From contig NZ_JASLGR010000052.1 in NCBI RefSeq assembly GCF_030150155.1, positions 1 through 57,263 of the forward strand: 57,263 nt of DNA, in the 5' to 3' direction. Of the stretch, positions 16,619-25,265 are shown piece by piece (within the stretch, counting starts at the first letter, position 1; every line of letters starts with the position of its first letter). This DNA is from Nocardioides sp. Lineage in GTDB: Bacteria > Actinomycetota > Actinomycetes > Propionibacteriales > Nocardioidaceae. The notes beneath the pieces are model-generated. The model ran no database searches, was not told where the DNA came from, and saw nothing but the letters and a program-made list of their open reading frames with translations. The position numbers and the translations under genes are program-made.

Positions 16619-17515
16619 GTGACCCTGTCCTCAGCCAGCTTTCGCACCATCGCCACGCTCGTTCGGCGCGAGACGGCGATGGCGTACTACGACGAGGCCA
16701 AGGGCTATCTGATCGAGGCCCGGCTGATGCCGCTGGCCGCAGCCGCCGGACACGGCACCGACGTCGACACCTACATCGGCCGACTGGGCACCGACCTGAT
16801 CGAGCAGCGCAAGGCCGTCGACGCGCTCACCATCAACGAGACCAGCTGGTTCCGCGACCAGTCGCCGTACCAGGCCTTCACCCAGCACATGCTGCCCGGA
16901 CTGCTCGAGGCCCGCGCCACCACCCGCCACCTGCGGATCTGGTCGGCGGCCTGCTCCAGCGGCCAGGAGGCCTACTCCATCGCGATGCAGCTCGACCAGC
17001 ACCTGCCGGCCGGCTGGACCGCCGAGATCGTCGCCACCGACGTCTCGGAGTCGATGGTCGAGCGGGTCCGGCGCGGCCGCTACAGCCAGGTCGAGATGAA
17101 CCGCGGCATGCCCGCCACCAGCCTGGTCCGCTACTTCACCCGGCAGGGCAGCGAGTGGGAGGTCGTCCCGAAGCTGCGCGAGATGGTGACCGCCCGCACC
17201 TTCAACCTGGCCCACCCGATGATGGGGATGGGCCTGTTCGACGTGATCCTGCTGCGCAACGTGCTGATCTACTTCGAGCCCGACGTGAAGTACGACGTCC
17301 TGCGCCGGATCCACCCGCACCTGGCCCACGACGGCTACCTGCTGCTGGGCTCGACCGAGACCACCCTGGACATGCCGGCCACCGTCTCCGGGCTGTGGCG
17401 CACCGAGTCTCTCGGGCGCGTGCAGGCCCACCGCAGCAGCACCGCGCCGGCCACCGCCACGCACTCCACCCTGACCCCGCCCACCCCGCCTCTGGCGTCC
17501 CCGATCGGAGCTTGA
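16619..17515 (+). CDS. cheR: Chemotaxis methyltransferase CheR
   Basis: Methylates glutamates of MCPs using S-adenosylmethionine. The 298 residues include the N-terminal helical domain (VDALTINETSWFRDQSPYQAF) and the SAM-binding motif IWSAACSSGQEAYSIAMQL (about 104-122), plus DVILLRNVLIYFEPDVKYDVLRRIHPHLAHDGYLLLGSTE, a typical CheR end. The tail is Pro/Thr-rich. The gene starts with GTG close to a FliA-type -10 and is followed by a receiver gene after 2 bp. Confidence 0.95.
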   Translation: MTLSSASFRTIATLVRRETAMAYYDEAKGYLIEARLMPLAAAAGHGTDVDTYIGRLGTDLIEQRKAVDALTINETSWFRDQSPYQAFTQHMLPGLLEARATTRHLRIWSAACSSGQEAYSIAMQLDQHLPAGWTAEIVATDVSESMVERVRRGRYSQVEMNRGMPATSLVRYFTRQGSEWEVVPKLREMVTARTFNLAHPMMGMGLFDVILLRNVLIYFEPDVKYDVLRRIHPHLAHDGYLLLGSTETTLDMPATVSGLWRTESLGRVQAHRSSTAPATATHSTLTPPTPPLASPIGA

Positions 17516-17517
17516 CC

Positions 17518-17910
17518 ATGCGCGCGATGATCATCGACGACTCCCGAGCGATGCGGAGCATCCTGCGCCGCATCGTCTCCGGACTCTCCTTCGAGACCTC
17601 CGAGGCCGGTCACGGCCAGGAGGCGCTCGACCTGCTCGAGGAGGCGACGGCTCAGGGCGAGACCCCCGATCTGTGCCTGATCGACTGGAACATGCCGGTG
17701 ATGGACGGCTACACCTTCATCCGCAGGGTCCGGGCCAACCCGGCCTGGCGCAACATCACGCTCATGATGGTGACGACCGAGTCCGAGCAGGGCCAGATCG
17801 TCAAGGCGCTCGCCGCCGGTGCCCACGAGTACGTGATCAAACCCTTCACCCCCGACGCGATTGTGGAGAAGCTCGAGATGCTCGGTCTGGTACGAACGGA
17901 GGTGGCCTGA
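17518..17910 (+). CDS. CheY-like single-domain response regulator
   Basis: A 130-residue receiver domain with no output domain. It has the acidic pair IIDDSRAMR (Asp7/8), phospho-acceptor Asp56 (CLIDWNMPVMDG), Thr (VTTES) and Lys (VIKPFTPDA). It differs clearly from the second receiver at 18437 and may serve as phosphate sink or second motor signal. The stop overlaps the next gene's start (ATGA), so it is translationally linked to the CheX-like protein. Confidence 0.93.
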   Translation: MRAMIIDDSRAMRSILRRIVSGLSFETSEAGHGQEALDLLEEATAQGETPDLCLIDWNMPVMDGYTFIRRVRANPAWRNITLMMVTTESEQGQIVKALAAGAHEYVIKPFTPDAIVEKLEMLGLVRTEVA

Positions 17911-18389
17911 TGACCCTGGCCCCCGAGATGCACGATGTCGCCGACGTGGTGGCCCAGGTGTGGAGCAGCTTCCTCGGTGAGGACCACCCGCTGCTGCCGA
18001 CGTACGTCGAGGTCGGCACGCCCTTCGACGCGGAGCAGGCCTGGTCCGCGGCGGTCTCCACCACCGGGGGCTGGGACGCGACGGTGACCGTCGAGCTCTC
18101 CGCCGACCTGGCCTACGTCGTCACTCGGGTGATGATGGCGCTGCCGACCGACGTCGAGAGCGTCGACGACGCCGACGTGGCCGACGCCGTCGGCGAGCTG
18201 GTCAACATGATCGGCGGCAACATCAAGTCGCTGATGCCCGGCCCGAGCGTGCTCTCCCTGCCCGCGGTGGCCGCCGGTCGCGCCGCCCACCCGAGCGGCT
18301 CCACCGAGATCTCCCGCTACGACGGTCTCTGGCGCGGCCAGCCCGTCCGGGTCAGCGTGCACACGCCCGCCGCCTCGCCCCTCGCCTGA
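17910..18389 (+). CDS. cheX: CheX-like CheY-P phosphatase
   Basis: Probably dephosphorylates a receiver. The 159 residues contain ADVADAVGELVNMIGGNIKSLMPGPSVLSLPAVAAG; the E-x2-N motif of the CheC/CheX/FliY family, EAL/IVN followed by GN, sits in this segment. Helix-rich C-terminal and N-terminal parts fit the fold. It overlaps the receiver upstream and lies 47 bp before cheY. No CheZ or CheD was recognised in the window, so this may be the main phosphatase. Confidence 0.75.
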   Translation: MTLAPEMHDVADVVAQVWSSFLGEDHPLLPTYVEVGTPFDAEQAWSAAVSTTGGWDATVTVELSADLAYVVTRVMMALPTDVESVDDADVADAVGELVNMIGGNIKSLMPGPSVLSLPAVAAGRAAHPSGSTEISRYDGLWRGQPVRVSVHTPAASPLA

Positions 18390-18436
18390 TCCGGCGACCG
18401 CTCAGCTTCACCCAGCTACGCCTAGAAGGACCTGTC

Positions 18437-18799
18437 ATGAAGATCATCGTTGCCGACGACAGCCGCGTGATGCGCCAGATCGTCATCCGTACCCTGCGCC
18501 AGGCCGGTCACGGTGGACACGAGATCGTCGAGGCCGAGAACGGCCGCGACTGCCTGGAGAAGGTCGCCACCGAGAACCCCGACCTGGTGCTCTCGGACTG
18601 GAACATGCCCGAGATGAACGGCATCGACTGCCTCAACGTGCTCCGCTCCTCGGGGAACCAGGTGAAGTTCGGCTTCGTCACCTCCGAGGGCTCCGACGAC
18701 ATGCGGGCCCGTGCCCGCCAGTCCGGCGCGCTCTTCCTGATCGCCAAGCCGTTCACCGCCGAGACCTTCGACGAGCACCTGCGGGACGTGCTGGTCTGA
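18437..18799 (+). CDS. cheY: Chemotaxis response regulator CheY
   Basis: Motor-switching signal protein. The 120 residues have Asp7/8 in IVADDSRVMRQ, phospho-acceptor Asp54 (LVLSDWNMPEMNG), Thr81-Ser (FVTSEGSDD) and Lys (IAKPFTAETF). It has an AAGGA ribosome site and its stop overlaps the next start by 1 bp (TGATG). I give the cheY name to this one because it is the closest in form to the canonical protein; the receiver at 17518 could equally hold the role. Confidence 0.93.
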   Translation: MKIIVADDSRVMRQIVIRTLRQAGHGGHEIVEAENGRDCLEKVATENPDLVLSDWNMPEMNGIDCLNVLRSSGNQVKFGFVTSEGSDDMRARARQSGALFLIAKPFTAETFDEHLRDVLV

Positions 18800-19281
18800 T
18801 GTCGGCGCACCTCCCCACCGCCAAGCAGGTCCGCGATCTGATCACCGACCTGCTCGGACGCGAGGTCACCCTCGCCCCAGCACCGCCGTTCGCGCCGGGG
18901 CCGAAGGCGCCCGCCTCGATCGCGGTCTACGTCGACGACTCGCTGCGGGTCACCGGCCTGATCGCCGTCGACCTGCCGTGCTCGGCCTACCTCGGTGCCG
19001 CCCTGGCGCTGGTGCCGGCCAAGGTCGCCGAGGAGGCCGTCGAGCTCGGCACCCTGGACCAGAGCCTGGCCGAGAACCTCTACGAGGTGCTCAACGTGGC
19101 CGCCTCGATGTTCAACGTGCCCAACGCCGCCCACCTCAAGCTGCACGCCCTGCACCCCGCCGGCGTCCCCCTCGACCCGATGGTGCGCGCCCAGGCGCTC
19201 ACCCTGGGCCGGCGCGAGGACCTCAGCGTCGAGATCAGCGGCTACGGCACCGGGCAGCTCAGCGTCGTCATGGTGGCGTGA
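18799..19281 (+). CDS. Unknown chemotaxis-operon protein, possibly CheC/CheX-like
   Basis: A 160-residue protein overlapping cheY by 1 bp. I cannot identify it from sequence alone. The segment LDQSLAENLYEVLNVAASMFNVPNAAHLKLHAL resembles the E-x2-N helix of CheC/CheX proteins (ENLYEVLN), and the preceding strand-rich half (SIAVYVDDSLRVTGLIAVDL) is compatible with that fold. It may be a second phosphatase or an inactive relative. The call is tentative. Confidence 0.5.
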   Translation: MSAHLPTAKQVRDLITDLLGREVTLAPAPPFAPGPKAPASIAVYVDDSLRVTGLIAVDLPCSAYLGAALALVPAKVAEEAVELGTLDQSLAENLYEVLNVAASMFNVPNAAHLKLHALHPAGVPLDPMVRAQALTLGRREDLSVEISGYGTGQLSVVMVA

Positions 19282-19288
19282 GCCTGCG

Positions 19289-20404
19289 ATGAGCGCGCCC
19301 CGGCCGTTCTCGATCGGCGTCGCGATGATCGTGCGCGACGAGGAACGCTGCCTCGGCCGCTCGCTGGCACCGCTGCGCGAGCTGCGCCGGGCCGGCGTCC
19401 TCGACCAGCTCCTGGTCCTCGACACCGGCTCGGTCGACGCCACCGTCGCCCTCGCCGAGCAGTACGGCGCCACGGTCCGCACCACCACCTGGACCGACGA
19501 CTTCGGTGCCGCCCGGAGCACCGCGATGGCGCTGTGCGAGACCGACTGGGTGCTGATGCTCGACGCCGACGAGGCGCTGGACGGCGACCTGGCCGAGACC
19601 GCCGAGACGCTGCGCCGGCTGCAGTGGACCTCCCCCGACTTCGTCGGCGAGATCGAGGTGGTCAGCACCATCGAGGCCCGGATCGCTGCCGGGGACGGCT
19701 CCCACCGCACCACCACCAGCGGCTGGATCCCCCGGCTGCTGCCGGCCGGGACCCTCTGGTGCGGGCGGGTGCACGAGCAGCCGGTCTGGGACGGTCCGTG
19801 TCGACGTACGACGATCAGGGCGAGCCACGACGGCTACGCCCCCGAGGTGATCGCGGCCAAGCGTGGGCGCAACGCCGCCCTGCTCCGCGCCGAGGTCGCC
19901 GAGCACCCCGGCGACGCCCACCTGTTGCTGCAGTACGGCCGTGCGCTGGAGGCCGACCGTGACTTCGCCGAGGCCGCCGCGGTCTACCAGCAGGCGCTGG
20001 CGCTGACCCCGACCAGCGAGCCGGCCCGGCATGACCTGGTGGTGCGGATGCTGTTCACCCTGGGGCAGGCGGGTCGCACCGCCGACGCGGTCGCCCTGGC
20101 CGAGGCCGAGAGCCGACGCTGGGCCGACTCCCCCGACTTCCACTTCTGCCTGGGCGACCTGCTGCTCGACCACGGCCTGGCCCACCCGGAGGCCACCGCC
20201 GAGGTGCTGCCGCTGATCGAGGGCTCGTGGCTGCGCTGCCTGGAGCTGGGCGAGCGACCCGAGCTGGTCGGTGCGGTCGCGGGCCGGGGCTCGCACCTGG
20301 CGGCGTACAACCTGGCCGTCCTGTACGAGGCGATGGGCCAGCAGACCAAGGCCGCCGAATATCAGCAGCGATTTCGGGACCTCCAGTCCTCAGATAGGGC
20401 CTGA
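19289..20404 (+). CDS. Family 2 glycosyltransferase with TPR-like repeats
   Basis: GT-A type enzyme; donor and acceptor unknown. The 371 residues start with IGVAMIVRDEERCLGRSLAPL and carry DTGSVDATVALAEQYG and the metal-binding DxD (LMLDADEAL, about 89-91). The C-terminal half has helical pairs like tetratricopeptide repeats (AHLLLQYGRALEADRDFAEAAAVYQQALALTPTSEP, about 211-246). The tail ends inside the flgB promoter. The GT2-TPR form is often seen in glycan and flagellar modification loci, but the function here is not shown by sequence. Confidence 0.85.
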   Translation: MSAPRPFSIGVAMIVRDEERCLGRSLAPLRELRRAGVLDQLLVLDTGSVDATVALAEQYGATVRTTTWTDDFGAARSTAMALCETDWVLMLDADEALDGDLAETAETLRRLQWTSPDFVGEIEVVSTIEARIAAGDGSHRTTTSGWIPRLLPAGTLWCGRVHEQPVWDGPCRRTTIRASHDGYAPEVIAAKRGRNAALLRAEVAEHPGDAHLLLQYGRALEADRDFAEAAAVYQQALALTPTSEPARHDLVVRMLFTLGQAGRTADAVALAEAESRRWADSPDFHFCLGDLLLDHGLAHPEATAEVLPLIEGSWLRCLELGERPELVGAVAGRGSHLAAYNLAVLYEAMGQQTKAAEYQQRFRDLQSSDRA

Positions 20405-20416
20405 GCGGGCCGAAGA
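20389..20416 (+). promoter_or_regulatory. FliA-type promoter of flgBC-fliEFG
   Basis: CTCA, 16 nt, GCCGAAGA. It begins inside the last codons of the glycosyltransferase. The leader to the flgB GTG is about 85 nt and contains two GGA hairpins. Confidence 0.7.
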
Positions 20417-20424
20417 AGAGGGAC

Positions 20425-20460
20425 GAGCAAGGATCGCTCGCCTCTCGCCGAAGGACCGGC
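20425..20460 (+). promoter_or_regulatory. flgB leader with tandem GGA hairpins (candidate CsrA site)
   Basis: First hairpin GAGC-AAGGATC-GCTC (20425-20439), starting at about the expected transcript start. Second GCCG-AAGGAC-CGGC (20447-20460), a hexaloop with GGA. The order and spacing are the same as in the fliH and fliJ leaders. Confidence 0.6.
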
Positions 20461-20507
20461 ACCCGCGTTTCGTACTTCCCCAGCCAACTACTTCGGAGGG
20501 CTGCTCC

Positions 20508-20876
20508 GTGTCCTTTGGTGTCACTGATGCCGTCACCTTGACGCTGCACACCGCACTCAACGGCTATTCGACCCGGCAGAACGTCATCGCCGACGACATC
20601 GCCAACGTCGACACTCCCGGCTACCGCGCCCGCACCGTCGAGTTCGAGAGCTCGCTCAAGGCTGCGATCGCCAACGGCGACTTCAACCCGCGCACCTCCG
20701 ACGTGGTCGCGACCCAGATCGACACCCAGACGCCCGTGGGTGCCAACGGCAACAACGTCGACCTCCGCAAGGAGACGATGGCGGCGATCCAGACGCAGTA
20801 CAGCTACCAGATCGTCGGCCGCGCCCTCTCCGACCAGTTCACCCTCCTCAAGACCGCGACAGGTGGTACCGCCTGA
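20508..20876 (+). CDS. flgB: Proximal rod protein FlgB
   Basis: Rod component. The 122 residues begin with GVTDAVTLTLHTALNGYSTRQNVIADDIANVDTPGYRARTVEFE, the family N-terminal rod motif, and end with IQTQYSYQIVGRALSDQFTLLKTA. The GTG start at 20508 has GGAGGG 7 nt upstream. The stop overlaps flgC by 1 bp. It leads the flgB-flgC-fliE-fliF-fliG operon. Confidence 0.95.
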   Translation: MSFGVTDAVTLTLHTALNGYSTRQNVIADDIANVDTPGYRARTVEFESSLKAAIANGDFNPRTSDVVATQIDTQTPVGANGNNVDLRKETMAAIQTQYSYQIVGRALSDQFTLLKTATGGTA

Positions 20877-21268
20877 TGGGCGCCTTCGACATGCTGAGCA
20901 TCGCCAACACCGGGATGGGCGCGCACCAGACCTGGCTCGATGCTCTGGCCGGCAACATCGCCAACGTCAACACGATCAAGCCGACGAGCGAGGCGGCTGT
21001 GACCGCCAAGTTCCCGGTCTTCACCGCCGACGCCAACGGCGGCGTCGACGTGGCCGGCTTCGCGCAGAGCTCCACCGAGGGCATCGTGGTGAACTCCCCC
21101 GACAGCCCGCTGGCCGACGCCAACGGCAACGTCCGCGCCCCGTCGATCGACATGGCCAGCCAGATGAGCCAGCTGATCATGGCCCAGCGCGGCTACCAGG
21201 GCTCGGTCCAGGTGACGAAGTCCGCCCAGGACACCTACGACTCCGCGCTCTCGATCGGAGCCAAGTGA
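20876..21268 (+). CDS. flgC: Proximal rod protein FlgC
   Basis: Rod component. The 130 residues include the N-terminal LSIANTGMGAHQTWLDALAGNIANVNT motif (a flagellar axial start) and C-terminal SQMSQLIMAQRGYQGSVQVTKSAQDTYDSALSIG. Normal family length. Overlaps flgB and fliE by 1 bp each. Confidence 0.95.
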   Translation: MGAFDMLSIANTGMGAHQTWLDALAGNIANVNTIKPTSEAAVTAKFPVFTADANGGVDVAGFAQSSTEGIVVNSPDSPLADANGNVRAPSIDMASQMSQLIMAQRGYQGSVQVTKSAQDTYDSALSIGAK

Positions 21269-21663
21269 TGAGCGTGTCCGGCATCGAGGCCATCTCCGGC
21301 TTCGAACCCCTCAACTTCATGAACTTCGGCGCCGACGACGTCTCGCTGACCTCCAGCGTGGCCGGCACGTCCGCCGGTACGTCGGCCACCAGCGGGCTCG
21401 ACTCGCTCTCCGGCGTCAGCGGCACCAGCGGCTCCAGCTCGTCCAACGAGTTCGGCGACATGCTGCTCCAGGGCATCGACTCGATGGAGAGTCGCACCGA
21501 CAAGGCAGCCGACCTCTCGGTCAAGGCCGCCACCGGTGACCTGGACGCGATCCACGACTACACGATCGCTGCGAGCGAGGCCCAGCTGGCCACCCAGCTG
21601 ACGGTCGCGGTGCGGGACAAGGCCGTCTCCGCGTTCCAGCAGATCATGCAGATGCAGGTGTGA
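21268..21663 (+). CDS. fliE: Hook-basal body complex protein FliE
   Basis: Links the MS ring to the proximal rod. The 131 residues have a low-complexity Ser/Gly region (about 33-60) in place of a longer N-terminus and the conserved end LDAIHDYTIAASEAQLATQLTVAVRDKAVSAFQQIMQMQV. The ATG overlaps the flgC stop. fliF follows after 4 bp. Confidence 0.93.
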   Translation: MSVSGIEAISGFEPLNFMNFGADDVSLTSSVAGTSAGTSATSGLDSLSGVSGTSGSSSSNEFGDMLLQGIDSMESRTDKAADLSVKAATGDLDAIHDYTIAASEAQLATQLTVAVRDKAVSAFQQIMQMQV

Positions 21664-21667
21664 GTAG

Positions 21668-23278
21668 ATGCGCGAGAATCTGACTCGGCAGTTCAGCCGC
21701 TACGGCCGGACGTTCGCCGACTTCACCGTCGGCCAGAAGGCCGTCGCCCTGATCGGGACCGCCGCGCTGCTGCTCGGCGGCTTCCTGGTGTTCCGGTGGG
21801 CCTCGGCCCCCACGTACTCCCCGCTGTACTCCAACCTGGCCGCCTCCGACGCCTCCGCTGTCGCCGACGAGCTGACCAAGGAGGGTGTGAAGTACGAGCT
21901 GACCAACGGCGGTGCCACCATCCTGGTGCCCAAGACCCAGGTCGACTCGGCCCGGATCGCGATGGCAGGCAAGGGCCTGCCGGCGTCGAGCTCGCAGGGC
22001 TACCCGATCCTGGACAACCAGTCGCTGTCCACCTCGGACTTCCAGGAGCAGACCAACTTCAAGCGGGCGATGGAGGGTGAGCTCACCAAGACCATCGAGG
22101 CGATCGACGGGATCGACACCGCCGTGGTCCACCTGGCCATCCCGGAGAAGCAGGTCTTCAGCGACTCCCAGGACCCGACCACCGCGTCGGTGCTGGTCAA
22201 GACCGGCGTCGGGCAGAGCGTCTCGGCCGACAAGGTGAAGACGATCGTCAACCTGGTCGCCAGCTCGATCGGCGGCCTCGACCCGTCGAAGGTGACCGTC
22301 GCCGACGCGACCGGCAAGGTGCTCACCACCGAGACCGACTCGGCCGCCGGTGCTGCCAGCACCCAGGCCGCCGAGGTCTCCGACTTCCAGAACGAGATGC
22401 AGACCCGTCTGCAGAGCACGCTGGACCAGGTGGTCGGCGTGGGCAACTCGACCGCGACCGTCACCGCGAACCTCAACTTCGACAAGACCACGACGAAGAA
22501 GCGGGTCTACACCTACGACAAGAACGTCCCGCCGCTGTCGGAGACGACCTCGATCGAGAAGTACAACGGCACCGGTTCCGGGTCGAATGCCGGCGTCGGC
22601 GGGGTCGTGGGCCCCGACGGCCAGATGGACCCCGTCCAGATCAGCGGCTCGCCCAGCGGCTACGCCAGCGAGACCACCACCAAGGACAACGCCGTCGGCC
22701 AGGTCGACACCGTGACCGAGGCAGCACCCGGCAGCGTCGGCTCGCTGCACATCGCGGTGATGCTGGACTCGGCCAAGGTCGGCACCATCCAGCCCGCCGA
22801 CATCCGCAACTACGTGGCCGCCGCGACCGGGATCAACACCGCCCGCGGTGACACGGTCGACGTCACGTCGATGCCGTTCGACCGGACCGCCGAGAACGCC
22901 AACGCCGCCGAGCTGGCCAAGGCCGAGGCCGCCAAGGCCGCTGCCCAGCGCTGGACCTGGATCCGCAACGGTGGCCTGGTCGCGATCGTCGCCCTGATCA
23001 TCCTGCTCGCGTACCTCAAGTCGCGGCGCAAGGCGAAGGCCCGGGAGCTGGCCACCAGCTACGTCGTCGAGCAGCTCCGCTCCGAGGCCGACGCCCGCGC
23101 CACGGCCCAGGCCAACGAGCTGGAGGCGGGCCGGCTTCTGGCCGAGCTGGAGCACTCCGGTCCGGCCGAGCCCAACCCGGCAGACGAGATCCGTGAGCAG
23201 CTCAACTCCCTGGTGGAGCGCCAGCCCGAGGACGTCGCAGCCCTGCTGCGCGGCTGGCTGGTGGACCACAAGTCATGA
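21668..23278 (+). CDS. fliF: MS-ring protein FliF
   Basis: Membrane ring on which the motor is built. The 536 residues have an N-terminal transmembrane segment (VALIGTAALLLGGFLVFRW, about 24-42), the ring-building region (FKRAMEGELTKTIEAIDGIDTAVVHLAIPEKQVF, about 133-166) and a C-terminal transmembrane segment (GLVAIVALIILLAYL, about 436-450) before the FliG-binding tail (DEIREQLNSLVERQPEDVAALLRGWL). Normal length. The stop overlaps the fliG start. Confidence 0.96.
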   Translation: MRENLTRQFSRYGRTFADFTVGQKAVALIGTAALLLGGFLVFRWASAPTYSPLYSNLAASDASAVADELTKEGVKYELTNGGATILVPKTQVDSARIAMAGKGLPASSSQGYPILDNQSLSTSDFQEQTNFKRAMEGELTKTIEAIDGIDTAVVHLAIPEKQVFSDSQDPTTASVLVKTGVGQSVSADKVKTIVNLVASSIGGLDPSKVTVADATGKVLTTETDSAAGAASTQAAEVSDFQNEMQTRLQSTLDQVVGVGNSTATVTANLNFDKTTTKKRVYTYDKNVPPLSETTSIEKYNGTGSGSNAGVGGVVGPDGQMDPVQISGSPSGYASETTTKDNAVGQVDTVTEAAPGSVGSLHIAVMLDSAKVGTIQPADIRNYVAAATGINTARGDTVDVTSMPFDRTAENANAAELAKAEAAKAAAQRWTWIRNGGLVAIVALIILLAYLKSRRKAKARELATSYVVEQLRSEADARATAQANELEAGRLLAELEHSGPAEPNPADEIREQLNSLVERQPEDVAALLRGWLVDHKS

Positions 23279-24384
23279 ACGCGAGTCCCACGATGAGTCC
23301 TTCCACCGCGACGGCGCCGACGATGTCGATCCCGACGATGACCCCCGCCCTGGCCGTGATGGCGGCCAACGGCGGCGGTCTGGCCGGGACCGCGGGTGTC
23401 CGCAAGGCCGCGATCCTGCTGATCCAGCTGGGTCAGGAGCGGGCTGCGGCGGTGCTCAAGCACCTCTCCGAGTCCGAGGTCGAGGCCGTCACGGCGCAGA
23501 TCTCCCAGCTCGACATGATCACCGCCGCCGAGACCGACACCGTGCTCTCGGAGTTCCACGAGCTGATGGTGGCGCGGGCGCACATCGCCCAGGGCGGCTT
23601 CAGCTTCGCCCAGCAGCTGCTGGAGAGCTCGATCGGCGAGGAGCGCGCGGCCGAGATCATCGACCGGCTGCACGCCGCCGCCGTCCAGATGCCGTTCCAG
23701 TTCCTGCACCGGGCCGACCCGGCCCAGCTGCGCGGCTTCATCGCCGAGGAGCACCCGCAGGTGATCGCCCTGGTGCTGGCGCACATGACGCCGGACAAGG
23801 CCTCGCTGCTGCTCTCGGGCCTGCCGGCCTACCAGCAGGCGATCGTGGCCCACCGGATCGCCGTGATGGACCGCACCTCCCCGGAGATCATCAGGGCCGT
23901 GGAGTCGGTGCTGGAGCGCAAGCTCTCCTCGATGCTGCAGCCCGCCGAGGTCTCCCGCGTGGGTGGCGTGGACCCCCTGGTCAACATCATCAACCGCTCC
24001 GACCGGCCCACCGAGCGCCAGATCGTCGAGGGCCTCGAGGGGCTCGACCCGACCCTGGCCGACGAGGTCAAGAGCCGGATGTTCATGTTCGAGGACATCG
24101 TCGGCCTCGACGACCGCTCCGTGCAGCAGGTGCTGCGCCAGGTCGACACCGGCGACCTTGCCCTCGCCCTCAAGGGTGTCTCCACCGCGGTGCGGAACAA
24201 GATCACCAGCAACCTCTCCGAGCGTGCCGCAGAGAACCTCCTCGAAGAGGTCGAGCTGCTCGGCGCCGTCCGCCTGGTCCAGGTCGAAGAGGCCCAGCAG
24301 GCGATCATCCGCACGATCCGCCAGCTCGAGGAGCAGGGCCAGATCACGGTGCGTCGTGGCAACGACGAGGAGTTCGTGATCTGA
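23275..24384 (+). CDS. fliG: Flagellar motor switch protein FliG
   Basis: Rotor protein that carries torque. The 369 residues hold the three FliG domains; the middle and C-terminal pieces include ELKEHIKG-like LADEVKSRMFMFEDIVGLDDRSVQQVLRQVDTGDLALALKGVSTAVRNKITSNLSERAAENLLEEVELLG, the charged torque helix. The N-terminal 40 residues are Pro/Thr/Ala-rich. The start overlaps the fliF stop (ATGA). Confidence 0.96.
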   Translation: MNASPTMSPSTATAPTMSIPTMTPALAVMAANGGGLAGTAGVRKAAILLIQLGQERAAAVLKHLSESEVEAVTAQISQLDMITAAETDTVLSEFHELMVARAHIAQGGFSFAQQLLESSIGEERAAEIIDRLHAAAVQMPFQFLHRADPAQLRGFIAEEHPQVIALVLAHMTPDKASLLLSGLPAYQQAIVAHRIAVMDRTSPEIIRAVESVLERKLSSMLQPAEVSRVGGVDPLVNIINRSDRPTERQIVEGLEGLDPTLADEVKSRMFMFEDIVGLDDRSVQQVLRQVDTGDLALALKGVSTAVRNKITSNLSERAAENLLEEVELLGAVRLVQVEEAQQAIIRTIRQLEEQGQITVRRGNDEEFVI

Positions 24385-24402
24385 GCCTGGGAGGATCGGG
24401 GC

Positions 24403-25242
24403 GTGCTGCTGGCCATCCTCGGAGCGATCGCGAGTGCTCTCGCGTACGGCTTCGCCTCGATCCTCCAGGCTCTCGGCGTACGAGGCCGCCCCCTGCTGTA
24501 CGCCGTCGGCCTCGGGCTCGACGGGGTCGGGTTCCTCACCTCCCTGGCCGCGTTGCACTCGCTGCCGCTCTTCGTGGTCGAGGCGATGATCGCCTCCAGC
24601 GTCGCTGTCACGGCCCTGGCCGCCGTACCGCTGCTGGGTGCCCACCTGGGCCGGCGCGAGGGGCTGGCCCTGCTCGGGGTCGGGGCGGGACTGATCGGCC
24701 TGGCCGCCGGCGCCGACTCCGGCACTGCGTCGGGCCTGAGCCATCTGGGCGCCACCGTGCTGCTGGTGCTGATGGTGCCGCTGGCCGGGCTGCTGGGCTG
24801 GGCGGTGCTGGCGATGCGCCACACCACCGGCTCGGGGCACTCGGCTGCGGGCTCCGGCCTGGGCGTGCTGCTCGCCTTGGTGGCGGGCCTCGGCTTCGCC
24901 GGCACCGGGATCGCCGCCCGCGTCTTCGCCGTTCCTGACCGTTGGCTGGACCTGCTGACGATGCCGTCGGTGTGGGCGCTGGCCGGCTACGGGGCGATCT
25001 CGATGGTCGCCTTCGGGCTGGCACTGACCCGGGCGAGCGTCACCTCCGTCGCCGCGATCACCTTCGTGATCGAGACCGTCGGGCCGTCGGCGATCGGCGT
25101 GGCCTGGCTCGGCGACGGGGTCAGGCCGGGCTGGTGGCCGGTGATCGTGCTCAGCCTGGTGGCGGCGCTGGCGGGCTGTCTGGGGCTCGCGCGGTTCGCC
25201 GACCCGCCCACCGCGACCTTGGAGAACGTCCTCAGATCGTGA
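24403..25242 (+). CDS. DMT-type multi-pass membrane protein inside the flagellar operon
   Basis: A 279-residue protein with about nine hydrophobic segments and little soluble sequence, looking like the EamA/DMT or NIPA-type transporter group. The start is GTG 24403, 18 bp after fliG. It is not a known flagellar part, and its function in motility is unproven. Its 3' end carries the -35 of the fliH promoter, so its transcript and the fliH transcript overlap. A metabolite or ion transporter is the best general guess. Confidence 0.75.
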   Translation: MLLAILGAIASALAYGFASILQALGVRGRPLLYAVGLGLDGVGFLTSLAALHSLPLFVVEAMIASSVAVTALAAVPLLGAHLGRREGLALLGVGAGLIGLAAGADSGTASGLSHLGATVLLVLMVPLAGLLGWAVLAMRHTTGSGHSAAGSGLGVLLALVAGLGFAGTGIAARVFAVPDRWLDLLTMPSVWALAGYGAISMVAFGLALTRASVTSVAAITFVIETVGPSAIGVAWLGDGVRPGWWPVIVLSLVAALAGCLGLARFADPPTATLENVLRS

Positions 25243-25258
25243 GGGTGACGGCCGACAG
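25231..25258 (+). promoter_or_regulatory. FliA-type promoter of fliH-fliI
   Basis: CTCA, 16 nt, GCCGACAG, with its -35 in the last codons of the upstream membrane protein gene. The tandem hairpin leader starts 7 nt after the -10. Confidence 0.65.
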
Positions 25259-25265
25259 GGGACGT

